Origin: Psychrobacter sp. P2G3
GTDB lineage: Bacteria; Pseudomonadota; Gammaproteobacteria; Pseudomonadales; Moraxellaceae
DNA: 64,000 nt
Assembly: GCF_001593285.1 (NCBI RefSeq)
Contig: NZ_CP012529.1
Coordinates: 1,240,001-1,304,000 of the forward strand
Direction of reading: 5' to 3'
A program made the position numbers and the translations under genes. This document shows, piece by piece, positions 8,266 through 16,800 of the stretch. Numbering within the stretch: the stretch's first letter is position 1; every line of letters begins with the position of its first letter. Under the pieces are notes generated by a model, which was not told the DNA's origin, did not search any database, and saw only the letters and a list, made by a program, of their open reading frames with translations.

Positions 8266-8847
8266 ATGGGTATCTTCAATAAAATCGATGATTTTGTTTC
8301 GATGATAACAGAATGGATTCTTGGCATCAGTATCATACTGATGGCAGTTACTTTGATTGCAAACGTCATAGCTAGGAAAGTATTTTCTAATAGCATTCCT
8401 GCAGCAGATGAGATTGGCGCTACGCTTCTCATTCTTGTTACCTTTAGTGGTATCGGTTACGCAGCTAGAAAGGGACGACATATTAGAATGTCAGCAATTT
8501 TTGACGCTGTACCCTTTAAAGCACAAAAAGTATTAATCATTATCATATCGATTGCAACTTGCATCACTTATTTATACGTCTGTTACATCGCATATGAATA
8601 TATTCAGCATACTAGAATGTTAGGAAGAGTAACTTCAGCTCTTGAGTTGCCAGCATGGATCATACAGCTCGTCGTTCCTATCGGTTTTGGTTTAGGTGCT
8701 ATTCAATATTTTTTAAACGTTATTGTAAATATAAAAGAGCCTGAACTATATATTGGAACAGAAAAAATAGATGGAGGTGATGGGATGGAACCCGATTTGT
8801 ATACTGTGGATGAAGAAACGAGCGGAGGCCCTAAGGATGTTAATTAG
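8266..8847 (+). CDS. dctQ: TRAP transporter small permease subunit (DctQ)
   Basis: A 193-residue membrane protein with four hydrophobic segments, the standard DctQ plan. The first segment ILGISIILMAVTLIANVIAR leads into the conserved region with AADEIGATLLILVTFSG and the basic loop GYAARKGRHIRM. It pairs with the large permease, whose start overlaps its last 11 bases. A strong AAAAGGAG precedes the ATG. With DctM and the periplasmic DctP that follow, it forms a complete sodium-driven TRAP importer. The charged C-terminal 35 residues after the last membrane segment are longer than usual. Confidence 0.92.
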   Translation: MGIFNKIDDFVSMITEWILGISIILMAVTLIANVIARKVFSNSIPAADEIGATLLILVTFSGIGYAARKGRHIRMSAIFDAVPFKAQKVLIIIISIATCITYLYVCYIAYEYIQHTRMLGRVTSALELPAWIIQLVVPIGFGLGAIQYFLNVIVNIKEPELYIGTEKIDGGDGMEPDLYTVDEETSGGPKDVN

Positions 8848-10114
8848 CCTCTTGGTAGTTATGATTGTACTGCTTCTTATGGGTTTTCCCATGATGATGA
8901 CAATGTTATTTTCAACACTCTTTTATATGATTTTTTTTATGCCTGATGTTGAAACTTTCACTTCAGTTCAACAAATGGTTCTTGGTGTACAAAGCCCTGT
9001 GCTGTTAGCCATTCCAATGTTTATGCTTGCCGCAGACATTATGTGTACGGGACAGACCTCAAAACGGCTTCTTGATTTTGTCGAAAGTTATGTAGGGCAC
9101 CTCCCTGGTGGAATGGCAACGACGACAGCTATTACGTGTGCACTTTTCGGATCTATTTCAGGATCAACACAGGCAACGGTGGTGGCTGTCGGACGTCCTG
9201 TTCGTAATAGACTTCTTGAAAATGGTTATGATGACAGCGAAGTTATGGCGTTGATCATAAATGCTAGTAATTTGGCATACCTAATTCCTCCTAGTTTAGG
9301 CATGATTGTTTACGGAGTTGCTAGTGGTGCTTCTATTGGTGACCTATTTATTGCAGGCATAGGCCCTGCAATTCTAATTATAATTATGTTTTCTATTTAT
9401 AGTGCTTTTTATGCAAAGGTTAAAAAAATCCCAAGTCTAAAAAAAGCATCGAATAAACAAAGGTGGGTTGCAACTAAAAAATGTCTTCTCGCTTTCGGAT
9501 TTCCCTTAATTATTATGGGAGGTATTTATACAGGAATATTTAGTCCTACTGAAGCCGCTGCCGCCGCTGTACTCTATGCAATCATTGTAGAAGTAGGCTT
9601 CTATAAAAGCATTAAAATTCAAGAAATTTATAATATAGCTCTATCAACAGGCGTTATTACCACTGTGGTTTTCATTCTTGTTGCAGTAGGGGCTGCTTTT
9701 TCTTGGATTATCTCTTACGCTAGAGTGCCGCAGTTAATAGCTGAAGGACTTTTAGGAAATGATCCTTCAATCCTTACCATACTACTCGTTGTTAATATAT
9801 TCTTTTTTATAGGATGTATGTTCGTAGAAGCAATCGTTGTTATTCTAATTCTCACTCCAATATTTGTACCAATTGCTTCTGCAGCTGGTATAGACCTTAT
9901 TCATCTCGGCATCATAGTAACATTGCAGGTAGCCATTGGCTCAGGGACTCCGCCTTTTGGTACAAGCATTTTTACCTGTAGCGCTATCTTTGATCAACCT
10001 TACTTAAAAGTAATAAAAAACCAGGGTCCTTATATCGCTATGCTACTGATAGCCTGTGTGCTCGTTTCGGCATTCCCTAGTATATCGTTGTATTTAGGAA
10101 GCTTCGCTCAATAA
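8837..10114 (+). CDS. dctM: TRAP transporter large permease subunit (DctM)
   Basis: About 425 residues from the ATG at 8837, with about 12 hydrophobic segments. It shows DctM hallmarks: LLAIPMFMLAADIM, the helical hairpin GSISGSTQATVVAVGRP, SNLAYLIPPSLGMIVYG, GIFSPTEAAAAAVLYA, and the C-terminal ATLQ-type region with GSGTPPFGTSIF. It is the sodium-coupled channel subunit. The frame extends 22 codons upstream, but those overlap dctQ and lack membrane character; a purine-rich site (GGAGG and AAGG) precedes 8837 and the shorter start begins directly in the first membrane segment. The 11-base overlap with dctQ implies translational coupling. Confidence 0.93.
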   Translation: MLISLLVVMIVLLLMGFPMMMTMLFSTLFYMIFFMPDVETFTSVQQMVLGVQSPVLLAIPMFMLAADIMCTGQTSKRLLDFVESYVGHLPGGMATTTAITCALFGSISGSTQATVVAVGRPVRNRLLENGYDDSEVMALIINASNLAYLIPPSLGMIVYGVASGASIGDLFIAGIGPAILIIIMFSIYSAFYAKVKKIPSLKKASNKQRWVATKKCLLAFGFPLIIMGGIYTGIFSPTEAAAAAVLYAIIVEVGFYKSIKIQEIYNIALSTGVITTVVFILVAVGAAFSWIISYARVPQLIAEGLLGNDPSILTILLVVNIFFFIGCMFVEAIVVILILTPIFVPIASAAGIDLIHLGIIVTLQVAIGSGTPPFGTSIFTCSAIFDQPYLKVIKNQGPYIAMLLIACVLVSAFPSISLYLGSFAQ

Positions 10115-10142
10115 TTTTTTTGCAATTAAAGGATATAATGCA

Positions 10143-11183
10143 ATGAAGAATATAAAGTCATATCTCGCCCTTGCTTTGTCGCTACCATTGTTGTTTGGTT
10201 GTGGCTCTAATGAAAGTGCCTCCACAAACGATCCAGATAAAGTTTATACGGTTAAAGTCACTCATGAAGAATACGCCGATACTGTACCTGATCTTTATGC
10301 TAAAGAACTAGCAAAACGTGTTGAGGAAAAAAGTAATGGTAGAATGAAATTTGAAGTATTTCAGGTTGGTCAGTTGGGAGTCGGTGTTGATTTAGTTGAT
10401 CATCTTTTAACCGGAGCAACTCAGATGGCCATCATGAGCCCTGGTAACGTCGCAACAATCGTACCTGAAGGTCAGGTTTTTGCCCTTCATTATTTGCTCC
10501 CAACGGATGTGAAAGAGGCTTATGATTTTTTGGCAGAGAGCAAGGTTGCAAATACTGACCTACCAGCTATTTATGCTGAAAAAAACCTCAAACTAATGGA
10601 CTTATGGCCTCTTGGAGGCAGTCAATGGCTTACTAAGAAGAACATACAAAGTCCTTCTGATTTTGATGGAATGGCTTTTAGAACCATGGATACGCCTCTA
10701 ATTGTCAAAAACTACGAAGCATACAACGCCAATCCTACGCCTGTCTCATACACTGATGTTTATAGCGGCTTGCAGCTAAATATGGTTTCAGGAGTAGAAA
10801 ACCCGCTTGGTGCTTTAGTAGATATGAAATGGTACGAAGTTCAAGATTATTTAATCATGTCTAATCATATTATGTATCTTGAAGGTGTTTTCCTTAATGA
10901 CAAATACTTTAATTCACTTCCTGAAGATCTGCAAATTATTCTAAGTGAAACTATTGATGAGATGCATGACTATGCTTTCGAACTTCAGAAAAAAGCTAAT
11001 GAAGACGCTGGGAAAGTACTGGCTGAGAATGTCAAAGTGATGCATCTATCTAATGAACAGACTGCGAAATTCAAAGCTGCAGCGCTTCCTGTTCGTGATT
11101 ATTTCAAGAAAAATGAAAGTGAAAGATCTGCTAAAGTACTTGAAGACCTAGAAGCAGAAATAAGCGCATTTGAAAAAAAGTAG
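10143..11183 (+). CDS. dctP: TRAP transporter solute-binding lipoprotein (DctP)
   Basis: A 346-residue periplasmic binding protein with a lipoprotein signal: KSYLALALSLPLLFGCGS, Cys about residue 20. The DctP fold is visible, including the Arg that binds a ligand carboxylate (GMAFRTMDTPLIVKNYEA) and the Asn that follows it (GVENPLGALVD). The motif HEEYADTV after the signal, the PTD segment and the RTM/ENP positions recall the ectoine-binding TeaA protein as I remember it, so a zwitterionic compatible solute is a plausible ligand; this needs an alignment to settle. It completes the dctQMP operon, 28 bases after dctM, and is followed by a terminator hairpin before the amidohydrolase. Confidence 0.92.
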   Translation: MKNIKSYLALALSLPLLFGCGSNESASTNDPDKVYTVKVTHEEYADTVPDLYAKELAKRVEEKSNGRMKFEVFQVGQLGVGVDLVDHLLTGATQMAIMSPGNVATIVPEGQVFALHYLLPTDVKEAYDFLAESKVANTDLPAIYAEKNLKLMDLWPLGGSQWLTKKNIQSPSDFDGMAFRTMDTPLIVKNYEAYNANPTPVSYTDVYSGLQLNMVSGVENPLGALVDMKWYEVQDYLIMSNHIMYLEGVFLNDKYFNSLPEDLQIILSETIDEMHDYAFELQKKANEDAGKVLAENVKVMHLSNEQTAKFKAAALPVRDYFKKNESERSAKVLEDLEAEISAFEKK

Positions 11184-11230
11184 ATACAGAGATCTTCACA
11201 TAATAGTAACTGTTAGAACAAATAAACCTA

Positions 11231-11257
11231 GGGCAGCATGACAGTGCTGCCCTTTTT
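11231..11257 (+). terminator. Terminator after the TRAP operon
   Basis: GGGCAGCA and TGCTGCCC form an 8-bp GC-rich stem with a 6-base loop, followed by five T. The amidohydrolase starts 20 bases later, so the hairpin may set a lower expression level for that gene when read through. Confidence 0.8.
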
Positions 11258-11277
11258 AAAGTTATTAGGAGAAAATT

Positions 11278-12426
11278 ATGACTCTAGCAAAAAAAGTCGC
11301 TGAATGGCGCCGTCACATCCATCAATATCCTGAGCTAAGCACTAAAGAGTTTAAAACTGCAGAATTCGTTGCTAATAAGCTTGAGACGTTTGGGCTAGAA
11401 GTACATCGTGGTATCGGTGGCACTGGTGTAGTAGGTATTTTGAAAAATGGTACTAGCACGCGTTCCATTGGTCTGCGCGCCGATATGGATGCTTTACAAA
11501 TTCATGAACAAAATACTTTTGATTATGTCTCCAAAAATGAAGGCGTTATGCACGCTTGTGGTCATGACGGTCACACCGCCATGCTACTTGGTGCAGCTCA
11601 TGTGTTGGCAGAAAATAAAAGCTTTGATGGCACCGTGTATTTTATTTTTCAGCCAGATGAAGAGCGCGGTACTGGGGCTAAAGCGATGATTGCTGATGGT
11701 TTATTCACCCGTTGGCACATGGATGCTATCTATGGCATGCACAATATCCCCGGTGTCGCCAAAGGCAAGTTTGTCACGCGACCAAACGCACTGATGGCCA
11801 GTGAAAGCAGCTTTAAAATTATCATCAATGCCACTGGTGGTCATGCCGCACTACCGCATATGGGTACTGACCCGATTGTCGTGGGCGCGCAAGTGGTGAC
11901 CGCGCTGCAAACCATCGTCTCGCGCAATTTGAGTGCTATTGATGAAACCGCCGTGATTTCAGTGACTAACTTTGAGACTAATGGCACGGTGAATGTTATC
12001 CCCTCAAAGGTAACGATTACCGGAGACACACGTAGCTTTACCGATTCAGCAATGCACAAAATTGAAAAAGCTATTGAGCGCGTGGTGGCAGGGCAATGTA
12101 TGTCGGCAGGCGTAGAATATGAGTATAATTTTAACAATAGCTATTTATCCACAGTTAATACGCCAGAGCAGACCGCCCACGCAGTAAGTGCTGCCCAGAA
12201 AGTAGTTGGCGCTGAGAATGTAGATGGCAGTTGCGAGCGTTACACCATTAGTGAGGACTTCTCATTTATGCTACGCGAAGTTGATGGCTGCTACATTTTA
12301 ATTGGTAATGGGGAGGGCGAGTGTGGCGGTACCGCACTGCACAATCCGCTCTATGATTTTAATGACGATATTCTCTCAATTGGAATAGAATATTGGAAAA
12401 CTTTAGTAAATAATCAGCTTGATTAG
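11278..12426 (+). CDS. M20 family amidohydrolase (hippurate hydrolase type)
   Basis: A 382-residue zinc amidohydrolase of peptidase family M20D. The ligand motifs are in order: HACGHDGHTAM (about residue 94), Glu-Glu in QPDEERGTGAKAM (about 130), His in YGMHNIPG (about 155) and His in TALHNPLYDF near the end. A dimerisation domain (about 180-290) lies between them. Relatives remove acyl groups from N-acyl amino acids, hippurate or indole-acetyl amino acids. Beside a TRAP importer, an M24 hydrolase and a racemase-family protein it probably deacylates the imported compound or its first breakdown product. AGGAG precedes the ATG. The substrate is inferred, not shown. Confidence 0.92.
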   Translation: MTLAKKVAEWRRHIHQYPELSTKEFKTAEFVANKLETFGLEVHRGIGGTGVVGILKNGTSTRSIGLRADMDALQIHEQNTFDYVSKNEGVMHACGHDGHTAMLLGAAHVLAENKSFDGTVYFIFQPDEERGTGAKAMIADGLFTRWHMDAIYGMHNIPGVAKGKFVTRPNALMASESSFKIIINATGGHAALPHMGTDPIVVGAQVVTALQTIVSRNLSAIDETAVISVTNFETNGTVNVIPSKVTITGDTRSFTDSAMHKIEKAIERVVAGQCMSAGVEYEYNFNNSYLSTVNTPEQTAHAVSAAQKVVGAENVDGSCERYTISEDFSFMLREVDGCYILIGNGEGECGGTALHNPLYDFNDDILSIGIEYWKTLVNNQLD

Positions 12427-12464
12427 CGGTATCTGTATTTTATAATGTCTATATTTAGAAAACT

Positions 12465-12497
12465 AGAATTGCGGCTTTCATGTCGCAATTCTTTTTA
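12465..12497 (+). terminator. Terminator of the amidohydrolase gene
   Basis: AGAATTGCG and CGCAATTCT form a perfect 9-bp stem with a 10-base loop, followed by a T-run. It marks the right end of the catabolic locus. Confidence 0.8.
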
Positions 12498-12503
12498 ATA
12501 TTA

Positions 12504-12543
12504 GGGACTGTCCTAGATAAGTAAAATTATTTAGGATAGCCCG
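12504..12543. repeat. Short inverted repeat resembling IS ends
   Basis: GGGACTGTCCTAGATAA faces TTATTTAGGATAGCCC (inner 15-17 bases, imperfect complement) with 6-8 bases between. Two IS-like ends this close together suggest the scar of a deleted element. It lies at the boundary between the catabolic locus and the accessory region. Confidence 0.4.
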
Positions 12544-12593
12544 TAATTTTATTTTAAGTATTAGAAAAGTATTGCCGTAAGCTAGAGATTTTT

Positions 12594-12739
12594 ATAAAAA
12601 GTCGTGATTTAATCAGAGCTATAGAGAAAGGTGGTTGGTACGAAGTAAGTGTTGTTGGTAGTCATGACTATTTTAAAGCGGGCTGGGTTGACTATCTGAC
12701 TCGTTCATTTTCCAATACATAAACTTAAGATTATTAGGA
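12594..12739 (+). pseudogene. hicA: Broken hicA toxin gene
   Basis: From 12594 the frame reads I-KSRDLIRAIEKGGWYEVSVVGSHDYFK, the standard opening of HicA mRNA interferase (K-S-x-D-L-I, G-W, V-V-G-S-H). Two defects are visible: the start codon position holds ATA and not ATG, and the frame shifts after FK, so the rest of the domain is lost; another frame still shows PIHKLK near the end, as expected of HicA. No alternative in-frame start lies upstream. The double-stranded-RNA-binding fold cannot be completed, so the toxin is very probably dead. Confidence 0.7.
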
Positions 12740-12746
12740 GTTGAGG

Positions 12747-13016
12747 ATGAAATATCCCATAGCAATCCAACAAGGTGATGACAATACTGCGTATGGCGTC
12801 ATTATCCCAGATATAGCGGGCTGCTATTCAGCTAGTGATGAGTATGAAAATATTTTGAAAAATGCTAAAGAAGCTATTGTGCTTCATATAAGTGGCATGA
12901 TAGAAGATGGCGAACCAATTCCTATGCCTACTGATAGTAATAAATATAAAGATGCCCCAGATTTTGAGGGAATGTCTTGGGCAACGGTCGATGTTCAAAT
13001 AGATGAGTTTTATTAA
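12747..13016 (+). CDS. hicB: HicB family antitoxin
   Basis: An 89-residue HicB-type antitoxin: YPIAIQQGDDNTAYGVIIPDIAGCYSASDEYENILKNAKEAI is the partial RNase H-like fold shared by the family. There is no added helix-turn-helix or ribbon-helix-helix at the C-terminus, so DNA binding is uncertain. A TTG two codons upstream is in frame, but AGGAG is best spaced for the ATG at 12747. It directly follows a broken hicA, in the usual toxin-antitoxin order, so it is an orphan antitoxin that could still guard against homologous HicA toxins elsewhere. Confidence 0.88.
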   Translation: MKYPIAIQQGDDNTAYGVIIPDIAGCYSASDEYENILKNAKEAIVLHISGMIEDGEPIPMPTDSNKYKDAPDFEGMSWATVDVQIDEFY

Positions 13017-13763
13017 TAAAGTTGAATGGTAATCAATATACGCAATAAATGAGAATGGAACTCATGCTAGTCGATACAGGCATATTGCTATAAGCAATTA
13101 CAAATAGTAGTAGATTGAATAGATCGGTACTCATAATGTAAATAGCATTTAGATGAACTGCTTATTTAAATGCTATTTATGCCAGACAAGTTGTGAAAGA
13201 ATATTTATACGAGAGTATCGATATAATAAGGTATATCGCTATGGAACATGGAATGAGCAGACGCTATTAGAACTAAAAGAAAAAATAGATGTCATAATCT
13301 ATGCTGAAGCTCATTTAGGGATAAGCTCTTAACCTCACCGATTTTAATGAGTATTAGGTGTTTTGATAAATCAGAACTGTTAAAAATATTATTGGACGTG
13401 ATTGCTCGGATTTATGCTGCAGAAGACTTTGGCTGTAAGCATGAGTATATATAGATAAAGAGACTAAATAATACCTGAGCACAATACTAAAAAGAATATC
13501 AGTCAGAATTTCCCAAACCTATAGTTGAATTATTTGGTTTGTCGTTCTAATTTTCTATCCCATTGTTAAAAAATAGGTATCTTCACACAGCCTAAAGACC
13601 ATTAATGGACATTATCTATGATAAGAGGTTTCTACAATGCATTAATAATGTAAAGGTGTTAATAGTTATTTTATTTGGCTGAGTTAGGAAATGAATTCAA
13701 ATATTCGCTTAATTCAACTACCGTTCTTTTTATTTTAAACCAAAAATCTAATATTCTATTATC
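13017..13763. other. Intergenic stretch with small degenerate ORFs
   Basis: About 750 bases without a recognisable gene. The longest plus-strand ORF is 59 codons at 13153-13332 (contains RYGTWNEQTLLELKEKID) with no convincing ribosome site; a second, 36 codons, lies near 13350-13460. Neither is recognised. They look like remnants of a gene broken by stop codons. No minus-strand ORF of useful length is present after the RHS gene, so no obvious immunity gene is seen here. Confidence 0.4.
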
Positions 13764-13810
13764 GATTAAATTAATAAAAACATTAAACCCGTGTTTTTAT
13801 TAATCTAATC
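13764..13810 (-). terminator. AT-rich hairpin downstream of the RHS gene
   Basis: AATAAAAACA and TGTTTTTATT form the core of a long stem that extends outward with GATTAAATT and AATCTAATC, around a short loop with CCC. It lies 70 bases after the RHS stop codon and probably ends that transcript, though it lacks a clean T-run. Confidence 0.45.
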
Positions 13811-13881
13811 ATTTCACACAAACTAAAGTTAACTTTACAAAGATAGTCGTACTTACATTCTAATGAGCTTATTTGTTAGAC

Positions 13882-16800
13882 TCATTTTAAGCTTTCAAGA
13901 AATTTGGCGAGCTCTTTCCGACTGGTTGCATTCCCAGATGTATATAGATTTGATCCGAAAATTATTGGGAAAATATTTTCTAAATTATCGATTTGATTCA
14001 TATAAGCCTCAGTTTCCATAGTTATCATCCATTTTTGATATTTATGACCCATTCCTCTCATGTCTTGCAAGTAATGCGTTCCTTCATGCCTTACTATACC
14101 AGCTAGATCGTCCATCCAATGGATTTTTTTAAAATCTATCTGAAGTGTAGAGCTGCCCCAGTTGTATTGTCCACCCCCTGGGAGATTTGCATTAACAATT
14201 TTTATATGTCCACGTTTAATTAGTTTAGCCATAACATGGTCTAATGGCTGATTCGAGTGACGGAGTGCACGAACTGCTTGTGCTTGAGGGTCTGTAACTG
14301 CTCTTTGTCGTTTGATGAAAACACTAAGATCATCGGAATGCGCAGCAACAGGTGCCATCGCTTTTGAAACTCTCTGAAATGACCTTAACCACTTGGAGGC
14401 AACACCAATTGATACTCTAGCTCCGCTGATACGAGCACCAACTGGGTTATAACTAAGGCTTCCAGGACCACCCAGCTTATCTTCTATGTAGTCAATTGGC
14501 CGCATAGATTGATTCAAGCCCCAACCCAGTACATCTCGTAATGCAAATTCACCCTTCATTACAAGGTCATCAGCCTTTCCCTTTAATTTAGAAACTCCAT
14601 TAATAGTACCTCTTAGGCTTTCTTCGATACCATTACGCTGAGGACCTGGACCAATAGGGTGACACCCACTTGGACAAGCCTCTGAATATGGATTATTAAA
14701 ACTAGGAACTTTATATGAATAACTGCTAGGTGGACTGCTTTTGTCATCTATATAAAAATTATTGCTCTCAGGTCTTGAGTCTGTACCTTTGGGGTCATTA
14801 AAAATTAGTGAATTATTAGTTACATAACTATATAAATTAGTCCCATCAACCATTCCTTTAGGATCACGCTGCACAAATCGACCAGTCTGAGGGTTATACT
14901 GCCGCGCCCGATAGTCATAAGTTTCAAGCTCAACATCAAATCTCCGAGCGGTATAACGCCAAGGATTAAAAATCTCATTAGCGGGTAATTCAACTAACTC
15001 CCCAAAGGGCGTATAGCGATATCCTCCAAATGAATCACCGTTAGCATCAGTTAGCAGACGAATCGACCCTACTAAGTCTGTATGATACCAATGCTCAACA
15101 CCGTTAGTCGCAATGTGTAGAGGGTTATCTATACCATCATCATAAACATATTGCGCAAAGAGGCCGCCATCTCGATACTCAGTAATAACGTCATCTCCAT
15201 CAGAAACTAACTGGGTAACATGACCACCGAGTTGCTCAAGAATACGGCGCCCAAGCGCATCGTGCCAGAAGACAGCAATTTCATTGATACATTCTTTATC
15301 TGCACATACTTGCACTAGTCTGTTGAGCGCATCGTAAGTAGAGAATTGCTGTTGATCATCCTTAAGGTTGCCATTGTCATCATGGGTGTAGTTTGTGTTA
15401 CCGCGAGACCTGTATTGATCCAATTGATCGGGATCATAATTGATACTATTACCATCAGACGTTCTTTCAATATCACGATTACCGACTAGATCATAATCAT
15501 AGGTTTTCGGTATTTGAGGCAGCTCTAACGCACCTATCAAGGTCGTGATAGCGGATTGGCGATTGGGTAACGGGTTTGCTAGTTCCGTATTTGATATTCC
15601 AAAATTAGATAAGTCAAAGGACTCAGTTGTATCTGGCTTAAATTCATGCGCGAGTCGGTAAATTGAATCATAAGCAAAGCGTTCCGTACGGGGGCCAGCT
15701 GTCAGCACATCATTTCGTATACGTACATTGTTAGCGGCATCGTAAAGGTATTGGATTATTAAATGCGCTGCATTCGGGCCACTGTGAGCTATCTCAATCA
15801 AGCGCCCACCACCATCATGTCGATAGCTTGTGCTGGCACCGTTAGCAAAAACACATTGATCAGGTTGTAGACCCGCGTAAATCATTTGAGCAATTGGACG
15901 AATATCAATCGATGCTGAGTCGCCAGGATAATCAATTCCATTTGCGATGTTTTGTGTGTTTGTCCTTCTGTTTAAGTCATCCCGATCTATGTGTAGACTG
16001 CGCCCACTAGGGTAAGTCAAATCTGTAAGAGCACCGACATCATTGAACTTTCGAGTGATGGTGAAGGGAGTTTTAAGCGGGGCTTCATTTACAATATATG
16101 TAATAGTCTCTTGCAATTGCCAGCTCAGCGAATTATATCGGAAAGAACAAATAGCAAAATCATTCTCGGCCATTATTAGGCGATCAAGACCATCATACTC
16201 ATAGCGTTCAAAGGTGGCTCCAGCAACTACGAGATCAGTAGATAAATTAATTGTATTCACATCTATGCGTGTCGTACGGTTTAACGTATCAAGTGTAAAA
16301 AAGCGCTGTAAGCCATTATTGTCCTGCGTACGAATTACATTACTATTTTTATCATAGTCGGTCAGCATCTTACTGTCATTCGGGTAAATGATAGCCCGAC
16401 GGCGATTGAGCGCATCATATTGATAACGTGTTTTTCGACCCAAGGCATCAGTTACTGATATCAAGTTATTGTTAAGATCATATTCTTGTTTCGTCATCAC
16501 TGGTATTGCTGCTGGTGTGACTGGTCCTACACCAGTATCGGTTAGAAAATTAGTGGATTTAATGAGCCGATTATAAACGTCAAAAGTTGATTTCGTCTCA
16601 TTTCCTAGTGGATCAATCAGTCGTACCATATTGTCACGGCTATCGTAAAATATGCGAGTGATATTTCCTAGACTGTCTGTTTGACTTGTCACACGATCAA
16701 GTTCATCGAATGTTGAACTGCTTGCAAAAAATCGTTTACTAATTTCTGTTCCGTCTTCTGCAAGCACACTGCCAATCTGGTCTGTGCGAATGACGTTATT

